Of a DNA stretch of 64,000 bases, positions 52,079 through 60,103 are shown piece after piece. The notes under the pieces were generated by a model. It saw only the letters and a program-made list of their open reading frames with translations, made no database searches and had not been told where the DNA came from. The DNA lies in the NCBI GenBank assembly GCA_938083085.1, contig CALLKX010000013.1, positions 1 through 64,000 of the forward strand. Reading direction: 5' to 3'. This stretch comes from an uncultured bacterium (lineage in GTDB: Bacteria; Planctomycetota; UBA1135; GCA-002686595). The translations under genes and the position numbers were made by a program. Position 1 is the first letter of the stretch. Each line of letters starts with the position of its first letter.

Positions 52079-53332
52079 ATGACCCTCTACAGCCCCGCTC
52101 CCAACACCACCAAGACCGACGATTCCATCTGGGCCTCCATCGCCCGAGAGGAGGAGCGGCAGGAGCTTCAGCTGGAGCTGATCGCCTCGGAGAACCACGC
52201 CTCAGCAGAGGTGATGGCCGCCATGGGGACGGCGCTGACGAACAAGTACGCCGAGGGGTATCCCGGTCGTCGGTACTACGGCGGCTGCGAGTTCGTCGAC
52301 GAGGTGGAGGATCTGGCTCGGAACCGCGCCAGGGAGCTCTTCGGGTCGGAGCGCGCGAACGTCCAGCCCCACAGCGGCACCCAGGCCAACATGGCTGCGT
52401 TCATGTCCATGCTGGACCCAGGGGACAAGGTGCTCGCCATGTCCCTGGACCACGGCGGGCACCTCTCGCACGGGCACACGAAGAACTTCAGCGGCGTCTT
52501 CTACGACTTCCACAGCTACGGGGTAGAGCCGGACTCCGAGCGCCTCGACCTCGACAAGGTCCGTGAGCAGGCGCTCGCGCTGCGCCCGAAGCTCCTCATC
52601 GCGGGCGCGTCCGCCTACTCGCGGCCCATCGATTTCGAGGCCTTCGCGGCCATCGCTCGTGAGGTGGACGCGCTCTTCATGGTGGACATGGCCCACATCG
52701 CCGGGCTCGTGGCGGGTGGCGCCCACGCCAGCCCCATACCCCACGCCGATGTGGTGACCCTCACCACGCACAAGACGTTGCGCGGGCCTCGCGGCGGGAT
52801 GATCCTTTGTCCGAAGGAGCGCATCGTGAAGATCAACAGCGCCCTCTTCCCCGGGGGCCAGGGGGGGCCGCTCATGCACGTCATCGCGGCCAAGGCGATC
52901 GCCTTCCGCGAGGCACAGCAGGACTCCTTCAAGACCTACGCCGCGCAGGTGGTGGCGAACGCGTCCGCCCTCGCGGAGGGCCTCGTCGGAGCCGGGATCC
53001 GGATCGTCTCCGGGGGGACGGACAATCACGTCATGCTCGTGGACGTCGGGAGCGTCGGGCTCTCTGGTGCGGCCGCTGAGGACGCGCTGCACCGGGTGAA
53101 CATCACCTGCAACAAGAACCTGATCCCGTTCGACAAGCGGCCGCCCATGGAGGCCTCTGGTGTGAGGCTCGGGACCGCCGCGATCACCACCCGAGGCCTG
53201 GACGTGGCCGACATGGGGCACCTCGCCGGCTGGATCGGGGAGATCCTGCGGGCGCCCGAGGATGAGGCGACCATCAAGCGAGTCGCAGGGGCCGTGGCCG
53301 AGCTCACCTCGCGGAAGCCGATCTACGCCTAG
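52079..53332 (+). CDS. glyA: Serine hydroxymethyltransferase
   Basis: The start was set at the ATG at 52079 (MTLYSPAPNTTKTDDSIWASIAREEERQ), giving 417 residues, the normal bacterial length. Conserved blocks: LELIASENHASAEVM, NKYAEGYPGRRYYGGCEFVDEVE, NVQPHSGTQANMAAFM, VDMAHIAGLVAGG and the PLP-lysine region VVTLTTHKTLRGPRGG (Lys about 231). The enzyme interconverts serine and glycine with tetrahydrofolate, supplying one-carbon units, which fits the nearby purC and mtnA. The 100-bp leader after the terminator shows no recognised riboswitch. Confidence 0.96.
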   Translation: MTLYSPAPNTTKTDDSIWASIAREEERQELQLELIASENHASAEVMAAMGTALTNKYAEGYPGRRYYGGCEFVDEVEDLARNRARELFGSERANVQPHSGTQANMAAFMSMLDPGDKVLAMSLDHGGHLSHGHTKNFSGVFYDFHSYGVEPDSERLDLDKVREQALALRPKLLIAGASAYSRPIDFEAFAAIAREVDALFMVDMAHIAGLVAGGAHASPIPHADVVTLTTHKTLRGPRGGMILCPKERIVKINSALFPGGQGGPLMHVIAAKAIAFREAQQDSFKTYAAQVVANASALAEGLVGAGIRIVSGGTDNHVMLVDVGSVGLSGAAAEDALHRVNITCNKNLIPFDKRPPMEASGVRLGTAAITTRGLDVADMGHLAGWIGEILRAPEDEATIKRVAGAVAELTSRKPIYA

Positions 53333-53359
53333 GCGAAGCTCAGGACCGCCTCGTCGCCG

Positions 53360-53587
53360 TCAGGCCTCGGTGCGCTCGTAGCCGAGGTTGCGGATGATCT
53401 CCAGGACCTCGGTCCAGGACGGGAACGGTCGCCCGTGGATGCGCTTGTAGTCGTCGATGGCCTGGATGAACTCGAGGACCGCGGGCTCCATCTGGTCCGG
53501 CTTGGAGGTCGCGGGCTTCGAGGCCTTGGCGGGCGTGTCGCCTGCGTCGTCGTTGTTCTTGGGGCTCATGGGCTCCTGGGGGCTCAT
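53360..53587 (-). CDS. Small conserved-looking protein (75 aa)
   Basis: The start is uncertain (Met at 53587 or 53569). The N-terminal half is polar and disordered (Lys/Ser/Pro/Asp). The C-terminal half is a compact helical segment: EPAVLEFIQAIDDYKRIHGRPFPSWTEVLEIIRNLGY. I believe similar short proteins with a GRPFPSWSEVL-type motif occur in planctomycetes, but no function is known to me. It converges with glyA (27 bp between stops). Confidence 0.6.
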   Translation of the reverse strand: MSPQEPMSPKNNDDAGDTPAKASKPATSKPDQMEPAVLEFIQAIDDYKRIHGRPFPSWTEVLEIIRNLGYERTEA

Positions 53588-53758
53588 GGATGGGCGGGAT
53601 CGGTGGGAACGGGGAGGGGCACCGCTGGGCGGGCGCTCCAATGCCTTCCTTCGAACTTCGCACCCCGTCCGCTTGAGAGGGTCTGATCCCAGGATCAGGC
53701 CGCTCGCCGCTGACCCGCGTTGGGCCCACCTCGGGCCCGCTCCGAGTTCACTCGTGCC
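53588..53758. other. Intergenic region downstream of mtnA with two small hairpins
   Basis: Two short inverted repeats lie between the small gene and mtnA: ctgatcc/ggatcag (53683-53698) and gggccc/gggccc (53722-53738). Neither has a T-run; they could weakly terminate mtnA transcription. Confidence 0.35.
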
Positions 53759-54832
53759 TCAGAAGGACACGCCGCCTTCCCTGAGCGCCCGTTCCATCTT
53801 GGCGGTGTCAGGCGCGTGGACGATGCCGACCTCGGTGATGATCGATGTGACCAGCGACGCCGGCGTCACGTCAAAGGCGGGGGCATAGACCTCGACTTCC
53901 AGCGGCGCGGTCCGCTTGCCGAAGCCCTCTGTGATCTCCATCGCGGGGCGCTCCTCGATGGGAATGAGATCTCCGCTGGCGAGCGAGGGGTCGACGGTGG
54001 AGAGCGGGGCGACCACGTGGAAGGGGATGTTGTGGTGATGGGCCGAGATCGCCACGCCGTAGGTCCCGATCTTGTTGCACACGTCGCCGTTGCGAGCGAT
54101 GCGGTCGGATCCGACGAACACCGCGTCGATCTTGCCCTCGCCCATCACGCGCGCCGCCATGCCGTCGGTGATCAGCCGGACCTCGACGCCAGCCTTCATC
54201 AGCTCCCACGAGGTGATCCGTGCCCCCTGCAGGAGCGGGCGGGTCTCATCGGCGAAGACCGCCACCCGCTTGCCCTGCGCGTGGGCGGTGTAGATCGGGG
54301 CCAGGGCGGTGCCGATTCCGGCGGTCGCAAGGGCTCCTGCGTTGCAGTGGGTCAGCAGGGTGGACCCGTCGCTGATCAGCGCCGCGCCGTGCTCGCCCAT
54401 CCGCCGGCAGGTGTCCTTGTCCCCCTCCTGGATGGCGATGGCCTCATCGAGGGTCGCCTGCTTGAGCTCTTCGTCACTGAGGCCCTCCATGCCCTCGAGG
54501 TGCCTGAGGATGCGGGCCGTCGCCCAGCTCAGATTGACCGCGGTGGGCCTCGCGGCATCGAGGGTGACCTTGGTGGCGCGGGCGGCCTCGAGGACCTTCC
54601 CCGCCTCGGCGGAGCGTATGCCAAGCACCATGCCGTAACCCGCCGCGACGCCAATGGCGGGGGCGCCCCGGACCGCGAGCCGGTAGATGGCGTCCACCAT
54701 CCCGGGGACCGTCTTGACCTCGAGCTGCACCTCCTCAAGGGGGAGCAGGGTCTGTTCGAGCATCTGGACGTGACCGTCCAGAGCCCCGATCCACGACAGG
54801 GTCTCGAAGGGGAGTTCGATCTTGGCGTTCAT
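53759..54832 (-). CDS. mtnA: S-methyl-5-thioribose-1-phosphate isomerase
   Basis: A 357-residue enzyme of the methionine salvage pathway that converts methylthioribose-1-P to methylthioribulose-1-P. Active-site Cys (THCNAGALAT, about 161) and Asp (VGSDRIARNGDVCNKIGTYG, about 241) are both at the expected positions. RGAPAIGVAAGYGMVLG and the VFADETRPLLQGARITSWEL block identify the family against eIF2B homologues. Other salvage genes are absent from the window. A TAGGCT hexamer lies 6 nt before the ATG. Confidence 0.95.
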   Translation of the reverse strand: MNAKIELPFETLSWIGALDGHVQMLEQTLLPLEEVQLEVKTVPGMVDAIYRLAVRGAPAIGVAAGYGMVLGIRSAEAGKVLEAARATKVTLDAARPTAVNLSWATARILRHLEGMEGLSDEELKQATLDEAIAIQEGDKDTCRRMGEHGAALISDGSTLLTHCNAGALATAGIGTALAPIYTAHAQGKRVAVFADETRPLLQGARITSWELMKAGVEVRLITDGMAARVMGEGKIDAVFVGSDRIARNGDVCNKIGTYGVAISAHHHNIPFHVVAPLSTVDPSLASGDLIPIEERPAMEITEGFGKRTAPLEVEVYAPAFDVTPASLVTSIITEVGIVHAPDTAKMERALREGGVSF

Positions 54833-54838
54833 GCAGAG

Positions 54839-54844
54839 AGCCTA
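54839..54844 (-). promoter_or_regulatory. Probable -10 element (TAGGCT) before mtnA
   Basis: On the minus strand TAGGCT ends 6 nt (ctctgc) before the ATG. This matches the spacing seen at pqiA and the MORN gene and suggests a leaderless mRNA. Confidence 0.4.
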
Positions 54845-54938
54845 TCCCGTTGGAGGGACCCATGCCCCCAGGCGCTGGCGTCATCTGATGAACCGGGAGG
54901 ACGCCTACGGCGAACTGGGATCGCGCCCCGCCCGGGGC

Positions 54939-55841
54939 TCAGGCCGTGACGAGACCCGTCCCCGTGATCCGCTCACAGACCTCGAGGTAGCGGGCGGTGA
55001 CCCGGGCCACGATGGCCGGATCCAGGGGAGGCGCGGGGTACTCCTTGTCCCAGTCCAGCGTCTCGAGCCAGTCCCTGAGGATCTGCTTGTCGAAGCTGGG
55101 GGGGCTGATCCCCACCCGGTAGTCGTTCTCATCCCACATGCGGGAGGAGTCCGGCGTCAGGGCCTCGTCGATCAGCAGGACCTCGCCGTCCCGGACCCCG
55201 AGTTCGAACTTGGTGTCGGCGAGGCGGAGACCGAGCGGGGCCAGCTGCTCGCGGCCCCTCTCGAAGAGCGCGAGGCAGAGGGCCTTGCCGTGCTCCCAGC
55301 GCTCCTCGCCCACGAGGTCTCGGGCCTCGTCCGGGGTGAGCGGCCGGTCATGGACCTCGTGCTTGGTGGTGGGCGTCACGATGGGCTCGGGCAGCTCGTC
55401 GGCGAGGAGGAGTCCGGCCGGGAGCGGGATGCCGCAGATGGTCTGAGACTGCTGATACTCCTTCCAGCCTGACCCGGCGATGTGGCCCCGCACGACCCAC
55501 TCGATGGGGTCGGGTTCGGCGCGGCGCACAATCATGACCCGGCCGCGCAGGCGCTCACGCCAGGCCTCGTCGAGGCCCTCCGCGTCGTCCACGCAGGTGC
55601 TCACAAGATGGTTCGGCGTCAAATCACGGGTCCGCTCGAACCAGTGGGCGGCGATGGCGGTGAGGACCTTGCCCTTCATGGGGACGCCCTCGTCCATGAC
55701 CACGTCGAAGGCGGACACGCGGTCGGTCGTCACGAAGAGGAGGTGGTCAGGATCGAGACCGTAGATGTCTCGCACCTTGCCCGAGGCGATCTGCTCGAGG
55801 CCCGTTGGCCGATCCTCACGGCCCAGATAGACGTCAGTCAT
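54939..55841 (-). CDS. purC: Phosphoribosylaminoimidazole-succinocarboxamide synthase
   Basis: The start was set at the ATG at 55839-55841 (MTDVYLGRED), giving 300 residues, like the eukaryotic/actinobacterial long SAICAR synthases. Motifs: GKVRDIYGLDPDHLLFVTTDRVSAFD, VRGHIAGSGWKEYQQ, PIVTPTTKHEVHDRPLT, DTKFELGVRDGEVLLIDEALTPDSSRMW. The enzyme ligates aspartate to CAIR with ATP in purine synthesis. It lies downstream of mtnA's opposite end on the same strand, 106 bp apart; each gene has its own promoter-like hexamer. Confidence 0.95.
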   Translation of the reverse strand: MTDVYLGREDRPTGLEQIASGKVRDIYGLDPDHLLFVTTDRVSAFDVVMDEGVPMKGKVLTAIAAHWFERTRDLTPNHLVSTCVDDAEGLDEAWRERLRGRVMIVRRAEPDPIEWVVRGHIAGSGWKEYQQSQTICGIPLPAGLLLADELPEPIVTPTTKHEVHDRPLTPDEARDLVGEERWEHGKALCLALFERGREQLAPLGLRLADTKFELGVRDGEVLLIDEALTPDSSRMWDENDYRVGISPPSFDKQILRDWLETLDWDKEYPAPPLDPAIVARVTARYLEVCERITGTGLVTA

Positions 55842-55848
55842 GGCCAGA

Positions 55849-55854
55849 ACGATA
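55849..55854 (-). promoter_or_regulatory. Possible -10 element (TATCGT) before purC
   Basis: TATCGT on the minus strand lies 7 nt before the purC ATG; a TTCGCG sequence is about 18 nt further upstream. It fits the short-leader pattern seen elsewhere in the window. Confidence 0.35.
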
Positions 55855-55933
55855 GGCAAGCCGGAGCCTCACCGCGAACCCCCGGTGCGGGAACGTTAGC
55901 CTTGGGGCCGCCGCCCCGCCCCGCGGTCGCACC

Positions 55934-57364
55934 ATGAACCCTGATCGCACCGACCCGCTTCGCGCCCGCTCCGCAGGCTTCCAGGAGGGCTCCTCCGTGG
56001 GAGGGGCCGTACGGGTGCCTGGCTCCAAGTCCATGGCCCAGAGGATCCTGGCCGCGGCCTCAATCGCACGCGGGCAGACCCGTCTCGTGGGGCTCCCGTC
56101 ATCGGAGGACGTGGTGGGGGCGCTGCGTTGCGCGAGGGCCCTTGGCGCCCGATTTCCCGGGGGCCAGCGGCCTGATGATCCCCTCGCGCTCGCCCTGCTG
56201 CGGAGCGGCGCGGCTGGCGTGGTGGTTGGCGACCCGCCGACTCCCCGCGGGGCGCCTCGGCCATGGGCCCGGCTCGAGCCTGGCGAGTCGGGGACCTGCG
56301 CTCGACTCTTCTCTGCCCTCGGCGCCTTGGGGCGGCCCGAAGGCAGCGGCTCCGAGGTGGTCCCGGCGGGCACCCTGAGGTCCAGAGCGAGCGGGCCCCT
56401 GTTCGACGCCTTGCGCGAAGCCGGCGCCGGGGTCGAGCCAGCGGGCGCCCTGGATGGGTGGCCGGCGCTCTTCACGGCGGCGACCCCCCCCAAGTCCCTC
56501 GAGCTTCGCCACCCCCTCTCCAGCCAGGAGGTCAGCGGCCTCCTGCTGGCCATCGCCTCCCACGCGGGCGAGCGGCACCTGCGGGTGGTCGGCCCGATTC
56601 CCAGCCGTGGCTACGTGGACATGACGGTCCAGGTCCTCGGACGGTTCGGAGGCTCGGTACGGTCCGAGGAGCTGGTCAGTGACTCCCCCGATGAATCGGG
56701 GACACTGTTCACGATTCGTGGCCCGCTCAGCGCGCCGTCGGAGGCCATTGCCTGTGAGCCGGATGCGAGCGCCGCAGCGGTTGCCCTGGTCGCAGGGGCG
56801 CTCTCCGGAGGTCGGCGGACCTGGGTGGAGGGGGTCGGGACAGGATCGCTTCAGCCGGATGTGGCCATCACGGCTTGCCTTCAGGCGTTCGGATGCTCGG
56901 TCGAGGGCAGCGGCCCTGATCGTCTCGTCGTGACGGGAGCGCCGAGCCGCGGGGCGCAGATTGACTGTGTGGGGTTCCCCGACCTCGCACCCGTGCTCGC
57001 CGCCGTCGCGGGGTTCGTGGCTTGCCGGGGTCTCGGAGAGTCCACGTTGACCGGCCTGGGGACCTTGCCGGGGAAGGAGTGCGATCGGATCTCCGTTCTC
57101 GCGAGGGGGCTGCGAGCCCTGGGCCTTGAGGTGTTGCAGGGGGACTCCTCGCTGACGGTCAGCGGCGACTCGCGCGGCCGGGGCATGGAGAGGGAGGCGC
57201 TCTCGTTGGATCCCGAGTCGGATCATCGCATGGTCTTCTTCGGCGCCCTGCTCTCTCTCTTTGAGCCTGGAATCCAGTGCCTCGAACCGGGGTGCGTCGG
57301 CAAGTCATGGCCTGGGTTCTGGCAGGATCTGGCCGCCGCCGGGGGTACGCTGTTCACGTCATGA
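55934..57364 (+). CDS. aroA: 3-phosphoshikimate 1-carboxyvinyltransferase (EPSP synthase), divergent
   Basis: A 476-residue protein, longer than usual (about 430). Key residues are kept: VPGSKSMAQRIL (Lys/Ser/Arg for both substrates), LSSQEVSGLLLA, the Asp of VGFPDLAPVLAAVA, GKECDRI (Glu), SDHRMVFFGAL (His/Arg) and VGKSWPGFW (Lys). The loop that reads GNAGT in E. coli is PGESGTCARL here, so the active-site loop is diverged. It makes EPSP from shikimate-3-P and PEP for aromatic amino acids. The stop overlaps the galE start (ATGA). Confidence 0.9.
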   Translation: MNPDRTDPLRARSAGFQEGSSVGGAVRVPGSKSMAQRILAAASIARGQTRLVGLPSSEDVVGALRCARALGARFPGGQRPDDPLALALLRSGAAGVVVGDPPTPRGAPRPWARLEPGESGTCARLFSALGALGRPEGSGSEVVPAGTLRSRASGPLFDALREAGAGVEPAGALDGWPALFTAATPPKSLELRHPLSSQEVSGLLLAIASHAGERHLRVVGPIPSRGYVDMTVQVLGRFGGSVRSEELVSDSPDESGTLFTIRGPLSAPSEAIACEPDASAAAVALVAGALSGGRRTWVEGVGTGSLQPDVAITACLQAFGCSVEGSGPDRLVVTGAPSRGAQIDCVGFPDLAPVLAAVAGFVACRGLGESTLTGLGTLPGKECDRISVLARGLRALGLEVLQGDSSLTVSGDSRGRGMEREALSLDPESDHRMVFFGALLSLFEPGIQCLEPGCVGKSWPGFWQDLAAAGGTLFTS

Positions 57365-58389
57365 CCTCTGAAGCGAACTCGATTGATCTCACCCAGCCCC
57401 AGGGTCCCGTGCTCGTCGTGGGGGGCGCCGGCTACATCGGCAGCCACTGCGTCGCGCTACTCCAGCGACGAGGAGTCGAGGTGGCGGTGTTTGACGACTT
57501 GTCGACCGGACACGCCGAGGCGATCAGCGCGCCGCTGGTGGTCGGGAGCCTGGGAGACCGCGAGGCGATCGCAGCGGCGCTCGAGGCCCACCGCCCGTCG
57601 GCGGTGATTCACTTCGCGGCGAAGTGCTACGTGGGCGAATCGGTGACGGACCCGGCGATCTACTACAGGGAGAACGTCCACTACACGTGGAACCTGTTGG
57701 AGGAGATGCGCGCGGCCTCTGTGAGCGACATCGTGTTCTCCTCGACCTGCGCCACCTACGGGGAGCCCCGGGAGGTCCCCATCCCGGACGACCACCCCCA
57801 GGATCCGATCAACCCCTATGGCCGCACCAAGCTTCATATGGAGCACATGATGCGGGACTATTCGCGGGCATATGGGATGCGTTACGCGGCGCTCCGTTAC
57901 TTCAACGCGGCAGGAGCAGCGACCGCTGGAGGCATCGGCGAGGACCACAGCCCCGAGACCCACCTCATCCCGCTGGTGCTGGAGGTGGCGCTTGGCCAGC
58001 GCGAGAAGATCATGGTCTTCGGTGACGACTACGAGACCCGCGACGGCACCTGCATCCGGGACTACATCCACGTGGACGATCTCGGGGACGCGCACCTGAG
58101 GGCGCTCGCCCACCTGCAGGCCGGCCGAGGCGATCTCGAGTGCCACCTCGGCACGGGGAACGGCTTCACGGTGATGGAGATCATCGAGGCCGCCCGGGAG
58201 ATCACCGGTCAGGCGATTCCGGCGGAGGTCGTCGCGCGGCGGGAAGGCGACCCCGCCATGCTCGTGGCCGGCGGTTCGCGGGCCTTCGATGTCCTGGGCT
58301 GGCGCCCGGCTCGGGGGGACGTGCGCGACGTCATCCGTGATGCGTGGGCCTTCCACTCGGCCCACCCGAGCGGCTATGCCGCGGGCTGA
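57361..58389 (+). CDS. galE: UDP-glucose 4-epimerase
   Basis: The ATG at 57361 overlaps the aroA stop; the protein has 342 residues. The SDR signatures are the NAD loop GGAGYIGSH (about 21-29), IHFAAKCYVGES, SSTCATYGEP (catalytic Ser/Thr), YGRTK (Tyr154, Lys158) and LRYFNAAGA. CIRDYIHVDDLGDAH is typical of GalE. It interconverts UDP-glucose and UDP-galactose (and possibly the N-acetyl forms) for envelope polysaccharide. Its last 14 bp overlap the S41 gene. Confidence 0.93.
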   Translation: MTSEANSIDLTQPQGPVLVVGGAGYIGSHCVALLQRRGVEVAVFDDLSTGHAEAISAPLVVGSLGDREAIAAALEAHRPSAVIHFAAKCYVGESVTDPAIYYRENVHYTWNLLEEMRAASVSDIVFSSTCATYGEPREVPIPDDHPQDPINPYGRTKLHMEHMMRDYSRAYGMRYAALRYFNAAGAATAGGIGEDHSPETHLIPLVLEVALGQREKIMVFGDDYETRDGTCIRDYIHVDDLGDAHLRALAHLQAGRGDLECHLGTGNGFTVMEIIEAAREITGQAIPAEVVARREGDPAMLVAGGSRAFDVLGWRPARGDVRDVIRDAWAFHSAHPSGYAAG

Positions 58390-60016
58390 GCGGGCGCTTC
58401 GGGTCGGTGGTCCCCTTCGCTGGTGGATCGCCGGTCTGGCCGTCCTCCTCGGAGCGACGTCCTGCCGCTCGCTGGACGAGAACGTCCTCGATGAGCGGAT
58501 GCGGGTGGCTACTGTGGACGCCTATCTCGGCTTCATAGAGGACGAGTTCGGTGGCCTTTCGGCAGCGGGAACGACGGTCGAGGTGCTCCGGGATCGTCAC
58601 CGCTCGGCGGCCGTCGCGGCGACTCGCCCCGAGGACTTCTACGCTGCGCTTCGCCGCATCGTCGTGGACCTGGATGACCCGCATGCCTCGCTCGTCGCCT
58701 CGGAACGATTCTGGACGGGCCCCGTGGCCATCCCGGAGCAGGCGGCGCCCATGTTCGCCGGACAGGACGTCTGGCTGGCGCTCCCCAGCGAGTCCGTGAG
58801 GACCCCCGCCCAGCTCAGCGCAGCGCTCGAGGGTTGGCTCGAGGGGATCGGTGACGCGGTGGCTGCCGGAGACCCCGCAGCGAGCGCGCGACTCCTCGTT
58901 CGGAGCGCCGTCGCGCAGACCGGATCGGGGGCTCCCATTCGGTGGATGATCCTGGAGGCGGTGGACGATGTACCCGTGCGCTCACCCCATGGCGCCCTGC
59001 TGCTGCTGGAGGGTGCGCTCGGCTCCACCGTCGAGATCTCGGTGGTCCTGGGCGGTCACCGCCTCACCCTGGAGCTCTTTCGCAACACAGGGAAGGTCCG
59101 GAGGCCTGGCGAGGACGAATTCGAGGGGCCGTTCGGGCCGCGGAGGCTCGCGCGCATCCTGGATCCGGGGGTCCCCCTGCCGCGCCGCCCCTGGTCCGTG
59201 GACATCGAGTACGAGGCGCAGCGTTTCCGGCAGCGAGGATTGCTCACCTCCGCGGCAGCGGTCGGGGGGATCGCGCGGGAGCTGGCCCGGGAGTACGGGT
59301 TGGAGGCAAGGGTGCTCACTTCCCCGGGAGGCCGCGAGGTTGGGTACCTGCGGATCGAGGACTTCGACCGCTCAGATTGGCCGGACGACACGGTCCCGGT
59401 GAAACGGGACGCGCAGCTCCTGGAGGGGCTGCGAACCGTGATGGCGGCGCTCGCGCCTTACGACTACTGGGTGGTGGACCTGACCCAAAATCACGGGGGC
59501 CGTTGGCTCGACCTCGGGTCGCTCCTGAGCTTCTTCCTGCCCGAGGACGCCGAGGTGGTGCCCCATGAGGTCCGGGGGTGGAGGGAGGGCACACGCTTTG
59601 GCTTTCTTCCCACCATGGAGCGGCTGATCGCGCATCAGGGTCGGGTCGAGGTCTCCTGCGTCCTCCCTCGAGAGCTCTTCGTGCTCGTGGATCAAGGGAC
59701 CGCCAGCTCGGCTGAGATCTTTGCGTGCGCCACGAGGGACATCTCTGGAGCCAGCCTCGTGGGTGAGCGGACCGCCGGGGCCGAGCTCGCGGTCACCACC
59801 CTTCGCGGTCCAGACGGGTCCCGCTTCACGGTCGGCGGGATGGGGGGCATGCTCGAGCCGTGCGAGCACTTCCAGGCTCGGGGACTCGAGCCCGACCTGT
59901 TGGTCCGGCTGGCTGCCCCTGATGAGGCGGGGCTTGGGCTCGTGGCGAGGCGCGAAGCGCTGCAGTTCCGGGCGTTGCAGGCGGCGCTGATGGCCATTGA
60001 CCAGGCGCGGCCTTGA
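58376..60016 (+). CDS. S41-like peptidase lipoprotein, catalytic Lys not seen
   Basis: The start was set at the ATG at 58376 inside the galE end, giving 546 residues with a signal and lipobox GATSC (Cys30). A helical N-terminal S41 region (LDDPHASLVASERFW) is followed by a PDZ-like stretch and an S41 core: GYLRIEDFD, YWVVDLTQNHGG, and LVDQGTASSAEIFACA with the nucleophile Ser (SAE). In C-terminal processing proteases a Lys follows in G-x-T-x-G-K; here the segment reads ERTAGAELAV without Lys. It may use a tricorn-like arrangement or be inactive. Confidence 0.8.
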   Translation: MPRAERALRVGGPLRWWIAGLAVLLGATSCRSLDENVLDERMRVATVDAYLGFIEDEFGGLSAAGTTVEVLRDRHRSAAVAATRPEDFYAALRRIVVDLDDPHASLVASERFWTGPVAIPEQAAPMFAGQDVWLALPSESVRTPAQLSAALEGWLEGIGDAVAAGDPAASARLLVRSAVAQTGSGAPIRWMILEAVDDVPVRSPHGALLLLEGALGSTVEISVVLGGHRLTLELFRNTGKVRRPGEDEFEGPFGPRRLARILDPGVPLPRRPWSVDIEYEAQRFRQRGLLTSAAAVGGIARELAREYGLEARVLTSPGGREVGYLRIEDFDRSDWPDDTVPVKRDAQLLEGLRTVMAALAPYDYWVVDLTQNHGGRWLDLGSLLSFFLPEDAEVVPHEVRGWREGTRFGFLPTMERLIAHQGRVEVSCVLPRELFVLVDQGTASSAEIFACATRDISGASLVGERTAGAELAVTTLRGPDGSRFTVGGMGGMLEPCEHFQARGLEPDLLVRLAAPDEAGLGLVARREALQFRALQAALMAIDQARP

Positions 60017-60103
60017 GGAGCCCCGGGGTGGTGAGCGTGGGTTGACCAGCGGGGATGCTTGGTGGGCGATTCCCGCGGCCGGGTTCGGCACAATGGGGGG
60101 CCG

